From positions 1 through 64,000 of the IMG/VR virus record IMGVR_UViG_3300042691_027833: a stretch of DNA of 64,000 nucleotides. The stretch is one strand, 5' to 3'. The notes below the pieces were generated by a model, which saw only the letters and a list, made by a program, of their open reading frames with translations, made no database searches and was not told the origin of the DNA. Shown piece after piece: positions 1 to 7,278 of this stretch. This DNA comes from a virus. Positions within the stretch are counted from its first letter, which is position 1; every line of letters starts with the position of its first letter. The translations under genes were made by a program, and so were the position numbers.

Positions 1-1
1 T

Positions 2-82
2 AAGAAAATATTAAATCCCGGAACCTGTACAATAATAAATAGCTCGCCACAGCGAGTCAAGACGCAAAAAACCCATAACTAG
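2..82 (+). CDS. possible 3' end of an upstream gene (partial)
   Basis: A frame open from the window edge to a TAG at 80-82 gives 26 residues ending in a Lys/Gln/Thr-rich tail. It could be the C-terminus of a gene that begins outside the window. The only support is that it is open to the edge, so it may be chance. It precedes the promoter-like sequence at 85-112. Confidence 0.25.
   Translation, partial: KKILNPGTCTIINSSPQRVKTQKTHN
42..57. other. short perfect hairpin
   Basis: CTCGC at 43-47 pairs with GCGAG at 52-56 around a CACA loop, with a possible G-T pair outside it. No T-run follows on either strand, so a simple intrinsic terminator is not supported. It lies inside the putative 3' end of the upstream frame and about 30 bases before a promoter-like sequence. 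Confidence 0.35.
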
Positions 83-84
83 TC

Positions 85-112
85 TTGACACCAACTTTTT
101 TTGAGGTACTAT
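85..112 (+). promoter_or_regulatory. sigma70-like promoter upstream of the first full gene
   Basis: A perfect TTGACA (85-90) is followed after 16 bases by TACTAT (107-112), a four-of-six match to TATAAT. It lies in the non-coding gap before the gene at 178 and could drive the leftmost rightward operon. The -10 match is imperfect. Confidence 0.45.
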
Positions 113-177
113 GATTAAGAAGGACCCAAACAATTTATTCAGTTTTCCCAATTATAAGAGGTTAAAAGCATTCATTT

Positions 178-384
178 ATGTCAAGGCCAGAACCAGATTC
201 TGATAGAAAGGACTTTAGAAGAGAGAAGATTAAGCATAAGAAGGATTGGAACAAAAACACGAGAGACGACGAAACCTACTTTAACCATCAAGCGAACAAG
301 TCTCATAAGAAAGAAATGAAGAAAAAGAGAGAATCGATGATAGAAGATGAGATTTGGGAAGATTGGGAAGAATACAATAAATGA
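178..384 (+). CDS. small highly charged hypothetical protein
   Basis: This 68-aa protein is very rich in Lys, Arg, Glu and Asp, with a basic first half and an acidic Trp-containing tail. No domain is recognised and it is probably largely helical or disordered. Its stop overlaps the ATG at 381 by four bases, so the two genes are probably translationally coupled. The closest purine-rich Shine-Dalgarno-like stretch is about 17 bases upstream, so the start is not firmly fixed. Confidence 0.6.
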   Translation: MSRPEPDSDRKDFRREKIKHKKDWNKNTRDDETYFNHQANKSHKKEMKKKRESMIEDEIWEDWEEYNK

Positions 385-635
385 AACACCTAGAAGAACT
401 TGAACACGGACAATGCTTTCGTTATCAGAATAGGCACTACATACTCACAGCAGACTTTAAAGGAAATGGCGATAAAAATTGCATAGATCTTAATACTGGA
501 AATAATAAATGGCTAGGATCATCTGTAATAGTAGATGATATAGACATATATACTCTAGACAAAGACAACGCACTAATGCCTCTAAGAGAACGAAAAAATG
601 AATATAACATTGATAAAACTCAAAACGTTTCTTAA
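381..635 (+). CDS. small hypothetical protein, compact beta fold likely
   Basis: This 84-aa protein has the pattern of small phage beta-rich proteins: an N-terminal 'L-E-x-G-Q-x-F' turn, an aromatic strand (RYQNRHYIL), a 'GN' turn and a final 'VIVDDIDIYTL' strand. The 60-aa product at 38754 has the same general pattern (F-x-E-L-x-V-x-D-x-F, then V-x-G-x-E-Y), so the two may be distant relatives. It overlaps the preceding gene by four bases and the next by 38. Function unknown. Confidence 0.6.
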   Translation: MKHLEELEHGQCFRYQNRHYILTADFKGNGDKNCIDLNTGNNKWLGSSVIVDDIDIYTLDKDNALMPLRERKNEYNIDKTQNVS

Positions 636-861
636 TTCTCTTTGGTGGCATATATATTCTGGTTTTCCTAAGAGTACTCAATCAGAAATCAATGACAGAT
701 ACAAGATATGCTTGTCTTGTGAAAAATATTTACCACACAAGGCCGAATGTGGTGTGTGTGGATGTGCTATTAGTGACAAAAAGAAATTCTTAAACAAGTT
801 GGCCTGGGCTGATCAAGAGTGTCCAATAAATAAGTGGTCCAAAAGAAAGGATCTAATCTGA
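598..861 (+). CDS. small Cys-rich, probably zinc-binding protein
   Basis: This 87-aa protein has its C-terminal half built around Cys pairs: IC-x2-CE, then C-x2-CGC, then a final CP near KW. This spacing fits one or two treble-clef or ribbon-like zinc sites. The 122-aa minus-strand product at 50143-50511 shares the same C-terminal pattern (R-x-IC-x2-CE ... C-x2-CGC ... K ... CP-x-x-KW), so they look like paralogs at opposite ends of the window. The start overlaps the preceding gene. Its TGA overlaps the ATG of the macro-domain gene. Confidence 0.65.
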   Translation: MNITLIKLKTFLNSLWWHIYSGFPKSTQSEINDRYKICLSCEKYLPHKAECGVCGCAISDKKKFLNKLAWADQECPINKWSKRKDLI

Positions 862-1421
862 TGAAAACCGAAACAAAAAGAAACAAATTTCCACCCTATT
901 TAACGTCAAACCATGATATATTTTCTGTTATAGCAGATAGAGTGAAGTCTCAAGAAAATGGAAGTACAGTTATAGTTCCTCATGTATGTAATAATGTTGA
1001 TGCTTTTGGTGCTGGTTTTGCTGGTCAAGTAGCCAGAAATTTCCCATCAGTAAAAGCAGATTATCATATGTTAGGTAAAACCTTTCTAAAAAATAATCTT
1101 GGATATACACAATTCTTGAAAGTATACGAAGAACCAAAGTATAGACATAAACTAATATTTGCAAATATGATTGCTCAGAATGGCATAGTGTCTGGAAACA
1201 ATCCAAGACCGTTGAATTATTTGGCTTTAACCAAATGTATGGTTTCCATCGCCAAGTATATAGCAGAACAAACGGATTTCATGCACAATAATGAGAATGT
1301 AGAGATACATGCTCCTAAATTCGGTAGTGGACTAGCAGGAGGAAATTGGAACTTTATATCTAATCTTATCGAAGACATATGGTCCCCATATAAGATATAT
1401 ATCTATACCTATCAGAGATAA
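861..1421 (+). CDS. macro-domain (ADP-ribose-binding) protein
   Basis: This 186-aa protein matches the macro-domain fold. Residues 37-54 carry the 'VIVPHVCNNVDAFGAGFAG' type first loop, with the Asn-Asn-Val that contacts ADP-ribose. Residues 151-162 carry the glycine-rich phosphate loop (APKFGSGLAGGN). The ALC1/Poa1p-like branch of this family binds or removes ADP-ribose, or dephosphorylates ADP-ribose-1''-phosphate. Possible phage roles are NAD-metabolite processing or countering host ADP-ribosylation or NAD-derived defence signals; this is inference. I chose ATG 861 over an upstream GTG because it overlaps the preceding stop (TGATG) and follows GAAAGGA. Confidence 0.85.
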   Translation: MKTETKRNKFPPYLTSNHDIFSVIADRVKSQENGSTVIVPHVCNNVDAFGAGFAGQVARNFPSVKADYHMLGKTFLKNNLGYTQFLKVYEEPKYRHKLIFANMIAQNGIVSGNNPRPLNYLALTKCMVSIAKYIAEQTDFMHNNENVEIHAPKFGSGLAGGNWNFISNLIEDIWSPYKIYIYTYQR

Positions 1422-1426
1422 TAATT

Positions 1427-1720
1427 ATGACATTTTTACATTGGTTATATTTACGTTTAAAGTTTAAGTATAAAGAAGAGGCAGATATCCTGCTTCAATA
1501 TGAAAAGATATTGACAGAAACCAGACTAATAAAGAAAAGCATTCCTATATCTTTCATAGATAAGGTCTGCAAAGAACACTTTATAGATTTTGATATGGAA
1601 AAAGTGCCAGATCTAAACATGGGATTTACCGAAGAGGAAAGATCTAAAATTAGAAATTTTGCTATAGATATCCTAAATAAGACACTATTGAGTGGTGAAG
1701 AAGCCTCTATCAAACAATGA
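1427..1720 (+). CDS. hypothetical helical protein
   Basis: This 97-aa, mostly helical and charged protein has no recognised domain. It lies between the macro-domain gene and a glycosyltransferase gene, with a four-base overlap into the latter. It is part of the left rightward operon. Confidence 0.6.
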   Translation: MTFLHWLYLRLKFKYKEEADILLQYEKILTETRLIKKSIPISFIDKVCKEHFIDFDMEKVPDLNMGFTEEERSKIRNFAIDILNKTLLSGEEASIKQ

Positions 1721-2409
1721 AAAAAGTTATATCATATAGTCTTTGGGGAAATAATACCAGATATACAATTGGTGCTATACATAATAGTATTTTGGCTAAA
1801 CATTATTATCCTGGATGGATCAGTAGATTCTATTGTAGTAATGATGTTCCAGAGAATATAATTAATCAATTATCTGCGTTCGACTCAAATGAAGTTATCA
1901 CAGTAGATGAGCCTGCTAATTGGACCGGTATGTTTTGGAGATTTTATGCCGCCGCCGATGCGGATATAATGATTAGTCGAGATGCTGACGCTAGACTGTC
2001 TAGTAGAGAAGCGTGTTCTGTTTCTAATTGGCTAGCAACAGAGAAATCTTTCCATATTATTAGAGATCATCCGTATCATGCTAGACCTATTATGGGTGGT
2101 ATGTGGGGTTGTCGTAATGGTATATTATCTAATATTAGGGATCTTATCAAACAATTTAATAAAAGCGATAGATATGAAATTGATCAAGATTTTTTAGGAC
2201 ATGTAGTATATCCTATGGTTGCTAATGATGCATGTGTACATGATCCATTTTATGAAAAACTAATGTTTCCACCAGAATGCGAAGTAAGAATACCGTGTTT
2301 TCATATTGGACAAGCATATGATCAAAACGGTATGGTTTTAGGAGTAGAAGAATACGGTCCCATGTCGTATAGTCAATTTGTACTAGAAAAAGATAATATA
2401 CAAATATGA
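1717..2409 (+). CDS. glycosyltransferase-like protein (GT-A type)
   Basis: This 230-aa protein looks like a GT-A sugar transferase. It has an N-terminal strand (KKVISYSLWG), and at residues 89-91 a DAD motif preceded by hydrophobic residues (DIMISRDADAR), the usual metal/nucleotide-sugar site. Downstream is a Gly-Gly-Met-Trp-Gly segment typical of acceptor loops. Similar proteins occur in polysaccharide clusters. The acceptor is unknown. It overlaps the next gene by four bases and opens a five-gene coupled glycan cassette. Confidence 0.65.
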   Translation: MKKVISYSLWGNNTRYTIGAIHNSILAKHYYPGWISRFYCSNDVPENIINQLSAFDSNEVITVDEPANWTGMFWRFYAAADADIMISRDADARLSSREACSVSNWLATEKSFHIIRDHPYHARPIMGGMWGCRNGILSNIRDLIKQFNKSDRYEIDQDFLGHVVYPMVANDACVHDPFYEKLMFPPECEVRIPCFHIGQAYDQNGMVLGVEEYGPMSYSQFVLEKDNIQI

Positions 2410-3266
2410 AAATTTATTTTAATACTAGTTTTCAAAACGAAGCTCCTTTATTCGAACATACTCTACCAATATGGTCTAAATATAATATAGATAAATTTAT
2501 ATTTTTTGATGATCATTCTACAGATAATAGTAGAGAAGTTATTTATCGTATACTGGGCAAAGATAGAGCGATTGTTCTTAATAAACCAGAATTAGAGTAT
2601 GATGATTCTCACTGCATTGGTCGTCAAATGATGTTAGACTTAAGCAGACAAGAAGGAGCCGATTTTGTTTTTTGTCTAGATGCAGACGAATTATTATCAA
2701 CAAATTTAAATACTAATATATACGATATTCTTAACTACATGATCAGTACCAATACTAATCTGTATATGTACTGGTTTAATCACATCAACTATTCATTTGA
2801 ACAAACTAGATGCGATGGCTATTATAAACAGTGCTATCATCCATTTATTATTCCTTGTAAGTTTAGTAGTAATTTTTTAACCACTTCAAAAGAACATCAT
2901 AGTTTTTGGAGAACTCCGAATATTCATCTAACTAATAGCCAAGCTACTCAGAATTTTGGTATCGTACATCTACAAATGATAAATACAAATTATTATGTTC
3001 ATAAACAATTATGGTATAAACATTATGAACACATAAAGTATGGATTTAGTGAAGAACAAATTAACAGCCGATATGACAACAATATTAACTTTTTAAATTT
3101 TGAATTTTTTCACACATCAAAAGATATTATAGAAAATATAACATTTGATTATGGCGTATTTGATAAGCTGATTGAACATAAAGGATACAGAGACTACATT
3201 AATAAATACTATAATCCTAAGCTAATAACATTCGGACAATCATTCTTAAAGCACAATCATGAATAA
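2406..3266 (+). CDS. glycosyltransferase, GT2/GT92-like
   Basis: This 286-aa GT-A protein begins with a strand and an 'E-x-P-x-F-E-H' segment, has 'FFDDHSTDNS' at about 33-42, and a DAD motif at residues 92-94 (FCLDADELLS). This order matches GT2/GT92-like enzymes, in which the DxD site binds metal and the UDP- or GDP-sugar. Donor and acceptor cannot be told. It overlaps both neighbours by a few bases, so co-translation is likely. Confidence 0.75.
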   Translation: MKIYFNTSFQNEAPLFEHTLPIWSKYNIDKFIFFDDHSTDNSREVIYRILGKDRAIVLNKPELEYDDSHCIGRQMMLDLSRQEGADFVFCLDADELLSTNLNTNIYDILNYMISTNTNLYMYWFNHINYSFEQTRCDGYYKQCYHPFIIPCKFSSNFLTTSKEHHSFWRTPNIHLTNSQATQNFGIVHLQMINTNYYVHKQLWYKHYEHIKYGFSEEQINSRYDNNINFLNFEFFHTSKDIIENITFDYGVFDKLIEHKGYRDYINKYYNPKLITFGQSFLKHNHE

Positions 3267-3936
3267 GCATATTTTTGTATTCTGGACAGGAGACAATCAG
3301 ATGTCTCCCAATAGACAAACTAGTCTAATGCAACTAGAAAAAGTATCCAATTATCCTGTAGTATTAATTAATAAAAATAACTTATCAGATTTTTTAATAG
3401 ATTCAGATCCATTACCCTTAGCATATCAATATATGTCTGATACCCACAAATCCGATTTTTTAAGAGCGTATTTTATGCACCATCATGGCGGAGGCTATGC
3501 TGATATTAAGCAGACAACCGACTCTTGGACTAGGGCTTTTCAAGAAATCGAACAAGACAATATTATTTTATGTGGTTATCCAGAATTTAGTTATCATCAG
3601 ATAGCACATATTGACTACAAAAAATATTGGAACATACTTATTGGTTGTGGAGGATTTATTAGTAAGCCTAAAACACCCCTTACAACAGAATGGTATCAAT
3701 CTGCTAAAGCCTTAATAGAACAAAAAACAGAATTGCTTAAACAATTTCCAGCAACACATCCTCAAGAATGCTCCGAAGGTAATGGTCACGGAGGTATCCA
3801 ACCACATGGAGTTAGATCCAATTATCCGATAGAATGGAATGAGATACTAGGTAGAATTTTCCAGCCTTTAGTATTCAAATATAGAAATTTTGTTTCTAGA
3901 ACAGTCCCACAACCAGTAATATATAACTACAGATAA
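3259..3936 (+). CDS. capsular-polysaccharide/GT32-like glycosyltransferase
   Basis: This 225-aa protein has the hallmarks of the DXD sugar-binding (GT32, capsule synthesis) family: an opening 'IFVFWTG', then 'SDFLRAYFMHHHGGGYADIK' at residues 65-84. In the family the last part is usually GG-x-Y-x-D-x-D. Here the second acidic residue is replaced by Lys84, so metal binding may be altered. It overlaps the preceding gene by eight bases. Confidence 0.75.
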   Translation: MNKHIFVFWTGDNQMSPNRQTSLMQLEKVSNYPVVLINKNNLSDFLIDSDPLPLAYQYMSDTHKSDFLRAYFMHHHGGGYADIKQTTDSWTRAFQEIEQDNIILCGYPEFSYHQIAHIDYKKYWNILIGCGGFISKPKTPLTTEWYQSAKALIEQKTELLKQFPATHPQECSEGNGHGGIQPHGVRSNYPIEWNEILGRIFQPLVFKYRNFVSRTVPQPVIYNYR

Positions 3937-3944
3937 AAAATACA

Positions 3945-4505
3945 ATGATTATAGAAATAGGAACATCTGATTTTGATACTTTAGCAGGAATTGTACCAGG
4001 AATTTTTATTGAACCTATCAAGTATTACTATGACAAGCTACCAGCTTATTGCACAAAAGAAAATATTGCTATTAGTAATTACAATGGTTCTGCAACGGCA
4101 TACTATGTAGAGTATTCAGATATAGTACAGTATGGTTTACCAGACTGGATTAGAGGATGTAATTCTATAAATAGTCAACACCCAACTGTGGTCAAAACAC
4201 TTAACGAGTATGGACTATCACTCTCTCTAATAAAAGAACAAAGTATTGAAGTTAGAAGACTAATAGAGATTATATCCAAATACCAAATCTCCACCCTGGA
4301 TCTGCTAAAAATAGATACAGAAGGCCACGACGCAACCATTATTTTAGACTATTTTAGTGATCCGTCCGTCCTTCCTACAAAAATTATTTTTGAGAACAAT
4401 ATATTATCTGATAACGAAGAAATCTCAAAAGCTATCTTGCTATTAGAAAAACATAATTATAAGATAACACACGAAGAATATAACTCTATAGGTACTCTAT
4501 CATGA
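3945..4505 (+). CDS. FkbM-family SAM-dependent methyltransferase-like protein
   Basis: This 186-aa protein opens with 'MIIEIGTSDFD', corresponding to the SAM-binding first loop, and carries 'LLKIDTEGHDATI' at about 121-133, the signature of FkbM-type O-methyltransferases (L-K-x-D-x-E-G). Such enzymes methylate sugar hydroxyls. It sits inside a run of glycosyltransferases, so glycan methylation is the likely role. It is shorter than typical 200-270-aa members. It overlaps the next start by four bases. Confidence 0.75.
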   Translation: MIIEIGTSDFDTLAGIVPGIFIEPIKYYYDKLPAYCTKENIAISNYNGSATAYYVEYSDIVQYGLPDWIRGCNSINSQHPTVVKTLNEYGLSLSLIKEQSIEVRRLIEIISKYQISTLDLLKIDTEGHDATIILDYFSDPSVLPTKIIFENNILSDNEEISKAILLLEKHNYKITHEEYNSIGTLS

Positions 4506-5236
4506 CACAAAATTATAAATGTTCATCATTTTGTTCTTACTATAAAGGCGAAAAATTTGTTCAAGGATACATAGACGATGTGTTGCGTCAGACACTATTT
4601 GATCAAATAGAGTTTGTATTTTTAGACTGTAACTCACCAGAGAACGAAAAAGAATATATTATTCCATTAACTGAAAAATATAGCAATATTAAATACTATA
4701 AACTAGATAGCGATCCTGGTTTATATGCAGGCTGGAATCATGCCATTAGTTTGTGTAGTGCTCCAATAGTAGGAAACTGGAACATAGATGATAGAAAAAA
4801 CGCTTTTAGTTTTGAGTTGTTATTAAAAGCTTTTGAGAGAGAGCCAGATTTAGATCTAGTCTACGGTATTACATATATGTCATATAAGGCTAATGAAAAA
4901 TATGAAGATAACGACTATTCCGAAATATATGCCGCATTACCACATACTAATCGCAATCTCTTAATGCACAATTCTCCTCATTGTATGCCATTGTGGAAAA
5001 AGAGCATACACGACCGATTTGGGTTTTTCGATACAAAATACTTAACCGCTGCCGATGGAGATATGTGGTTGCGTATCGCAGGCGGTGGTGCTAGAATAAA
5101 GATGGTGAACCACCCGGTAGGTCTATACTATCACAACCCAACCGGAAGATCATCTAATCCAGACACACTTAATCAGATGGTTAAAGAGGTTATGGATATG
5201 AGACGTAAATATACTCATATGATTGGAGATGTATGA
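4502..5236 (+). CDS. glycosyltransferase family 2 protein
   Basis: This 244-aa GT2 enzyme has 'EFVFLDCNSPENE' at about 37-49, 'YAGWNHAI' at 75-82 and 'NWNIDDRK' at 92-99, the nucleotide-sugar and metal-binding region. Near the C-terminus 'AADGDMWLRIAGGG' resembles the acceptor-side ED/D-x-W loop. It is the last gene of the left glycan cassette, and its TGA overlaps the ATG of a 43-codon membrane peptide gene. Confidence 0.8.
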   Translation: MTQNYKCSSFCSYYKGEKFVQGYIDDVLRQTLFDQIEFVFLDCNSPENEKEYIIPLTEKYSNIKYYKLDSDPGLYAGWNHAISLCSAPIVGNWNIDDRKNAFSFELLLKAFEREPDLDLVYGITYMSYKANEKYEDNDYSEIYAALPHTNRNLLMHNSPHCMPLWKKSIHDRFGFFDTKYLTAADGDMWLRIAGGGARIKMVNHPVGLYYHNPTGRSSNPDTLNQMVKEVMDMRRKYTHMIGDV

Positions 5237-5364
5237 ACTACACCATATTGTTATTTTTGATTATTGGCATAATTATTGGATTAATTAAAGATATTACAGA
5301 TAAGGGCGAACAGATACCTCATTCTGATAATATGTTTACTTTTATGTTTAAGGACAAGTATTGA
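5233..5364 (+). CDS. small single-span membrane peptide
   Basis: A 43-aa reading frame starts at ATG 5233, overlapping the glycosyltransferase stop (ATGA), and ends at TGA 5362-5364. Residues 4-19 are a clear transmembrane segment rich in Ile and Leu, followed by a charged, aromatic tail. The four-base coupling and the hydrophobic pattern make it a plausible real gene. Function unknown. It fills most of the gap before the gene at 5381. Confidence 0.5.
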   Translation: MNYTILLFLIIGIIIGLIKDITDKGEQIPHSDNMFTFMFKDKY

Positions 5365-5380
5365 TTAAGGAGTTTGATAA

Positions 5381-5914
5381 ATGTTGAATCGTCTTAGTAA
5401 ACAAAGAGTTTATCTTGCTGGTGCTATGGATCGAGTAGCAGATAGAGGTGCTACTTGGAGAGATAATATTACTCCATTTTTAGAGCAAATGGGAGTTATA
5501 GTATTTAATCCGATTACGAAGCCTACAACCACTGGAATGGAAGATCATGACTCTCATGTTATAAAGACCAAACTAAAACAAAAAGAGAGATATGATGAAT
5601 TATCAGAAATGATGAAGGTTATTAGAAGGGTGGATCTAAGGCTAGTAGATATTAGTGATTTTTTGATCGTTAACCTAAATCTAGATATTCATCCTTGTGG
5701 AACATATGAGGAAATCTTTTGGGCTAATCGTCAGAAAAAACCAATTATTGTTCACATGGAACAAGGAAAAAATAGTGCTCCAGATTGGTTATTCGGTACT
5801 ATTCCTCATCAAACTATTTTCTCTTCATGGGATGATATCAAAGAATATCTAACACACATCAACGCTTCAGAAAATATAGATACATATAAACGATGGTACT
5901 TTTTCTCAGTTTAG
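5381..5914 (+). CDS. nucleoside 2-deoxyribosyltransferase-like protein
   Basis: This 177-aa protein shows the family pattern: 'VYLAGAMD' at 10-17, then 'ADRGATWRDNITPFLEQMG', a later 'DISDFLIVNL' strand and 'GTYEEIFWA', where the family's catalytic Glu sits. These enzymes cleave or transfer the deoxyribose of deoxynucleosides or deoxynucleotides in salvage. A good AAGGAG precedes the ATG. It lies two genes upstream of the GMP reductase, which suggests a purine or deoxynucleotide salvage pair. DNA-hypermodification kinships are possible but unproven. Confidence 0.7.
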   Translation: MLNRLSKQRVYLAGAMDRVADRGATWRDNITPFLEQMGVIVFNPITKPTTTGMEDHDSHVIKTKLKQKERYDELSEMMKVIRRVDLRLVDISDFLIVNLNLDIHPCGTYEEIFWANRQKKPIIVHMEQGKNSAPDWLFGTIPHQTIFSSWDDIKEYLTHINASENIDTYKRWYFFSV

Positions 5915-5915
5915 T

Positions 5916-6122
5916 ATGCCAAAATATTATATTAAATCTGGTCAAATTAAATTTATCATAGATTCACCAGATCATCTATCTGCAATTTATGCAGCATTAC
6001 AAAGATACAAGGGCAAGGGTGTGATGACTGGACCAAAAATTTGTGTTAGTGAAACTGGCTTTGAAGACTTTAAAAACTGGAAATGTTACGATACTGATGA
6101 GTTCTTGAAAGGAATTAAATAA
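5916..6122 (+). CDS. small hypothetical protein
   Basis: This 68-aa compact protein starts 'MPKYYIKSGQIKFIID' and contains 'D-H-L-S-A-I-Y-A-A-L-x-R-Y'. It looks like a small alpha/beta domain of the kind often conserved in phages. No function is recognised. It lies between two nucleotide-metabolism genes in the same direction. Confidence 0.6.
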   Translation: MPKYYIKSGQIKFIIDSPDHLSAIYAALQRYKGKGVMTGPKICVSETGFEDFKNWKCYDTDEFLKGIK

Positions 6123-6128
6123 TCTGTT

Positions 6129-7277
6129 ATGCAAAAAATAGTTAACGAAGAAAAACTAGATTTTAATGATGTCTTAATCGTACCACAAAGATCTACTCTT
6201 ACTAGTCGATCCGATATCCACGTAGATAGAACATTTAAATTCTATCACTCTCCTAGAGAGTGGACAGGCATCCCAATAGTTTGTGCAAATATGAGTTTTA
6301 GTTCTTTTAGAATGGCCGATGCCTTAAGCCGCCACAGAATGATAACCTGTCTACATAAATATCATACCACAGAAGAACTGATTAATTATTTTTATTCTAG
6401 TCATAATCATGATTATGTGTGGATATCTATTGGGTATAAAAAAGCAGATATCAACAACTTGATAGAATTTAAAAATAAAACAAATATACAACCTAATATA
6501 TGTATAGATGTGCCAAATGGACATATGGATGTATTTGTAAAATATTGCAAGAAAGTTAGAGAACATTTTCCAGAATCTATTATTATGGCTGGTAATGTTA
6601 CCAATACATCATCTACACAAGAATTACTAATATATGGTGGCGTAGACATAATCAAAGCTGGTATTGGCGGCGGCTCCGCGTGTACAACTAGATTCTTAAC
6701 GGGCTGTGGTGTGCCACAACTATCGTGTTGTCTAGAAAATGGATATGTTGCTCACGGCCTTCAAAACGGTGAGAAAAAACTCGGCAGAATTTGCTCAGAT
6801 GGTGGACACAAAACTGTAGGAGATGTATGTAAAGCATTATGTGCCGGATCAGACTTTGTAATGCTTGGCGGATATTTTGCTGGTTCTGATGAGTGTGACG
6901 GAGAATGGGAGTACGATAGGTCTGTAGAGAATACTGTTGCTAATATTGATAAATATAAAGATAATTTAGCCTCATTGTGTAATCAGTCTAATCTAGTAGA
7001 TAGCAGAAAAACCAAATTTACATATTATGGTATGAGCACACATCACGCACAAGAAATGTATGAAGACCATATAAAAACATATAGAGCATCAGAAGGAACC
7101 AAAATAGTAGTTGATTATAAGGGACCTGTTGAGTGTGTTATACAGGAACTATTGGGCGGCATTAGATCATGCTGTTGCTATATAGGCGCTAGATCTATTA
7201 AACATATGCTAAAGTGTGGTCAGTTTTGTCGCGTTAGTTCTGTTCATTCTAATAAAAATCCAGTTTTAGGTGTTTAA
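6129..7277 (+). CDS. guaC: GMP reductase (IMPDH/GMPR family)
   Basis: This 382-aa TIM-barrel enzyme has no CBS domains, which fits GMP reductase rather than most IMP dehydrogenases. Visible landmarks are 'LDFNDVLIVPQRS' near the N-terminus, 'AGNVTN' at about 154, the catalytic loop 'GIGGGSACTTR' with Cys185, 'SDGG' plus 'FVMLGG' for phosphate binding, and 'YGMS ... RASEG ... LGGIRS' in the C-terminal flap. GMPR converts GMP and NADPH to IMP and ammonia. The protein is unusually Cys-rich. Together with the deoxyribosyltransferase-like gene upstream it suggests phage control of purine pools. Confidence 0.88.
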   Translation: MQKIVNEEKLDFNDVLIVPQRSTLTSRSDIHVDRTFKFYHSPREWTGIPIVCANMSFSSFRMADALSRHRMITCLHKYHTTEELINYFYSSHNHDYVWISIGYKKADINNLIEFKNKTNIQPNICIDVPNGHMDVFVKYCKKVREHFPESIIMAGNVTNTSSTQELLIYGGVDIIKAGIGGGSACTTRFLTGCGVPQLSCCLENGYVAHGLQNGEKKLGRICSDGGHKTVGDVCKALCAGSDFVMLGGYFAGSDECDGEWEYDRSVENTVANIDKYKDNLASLCNQSNLVDSRKTKFTYYGMSTHHAQEMYEDHIKTYRASEGTKIVVDYKGPVECVIQELLGGIRSCCCYIGARSIKHMLKCGQFCRVSSVHSNKNPVLGV

Positions 7278-7278
7278 T

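Noticed and set aside
42-57. Hairpin as an intrinsic terminator
   Set aside because: No T-run follows the stem on either strand.
111-203. 30-codon frame starting at ATG 111
   Set aside because: Its start falls inside the -10 region of the candidate promoter and it overlaps the better-supported gene at 178.
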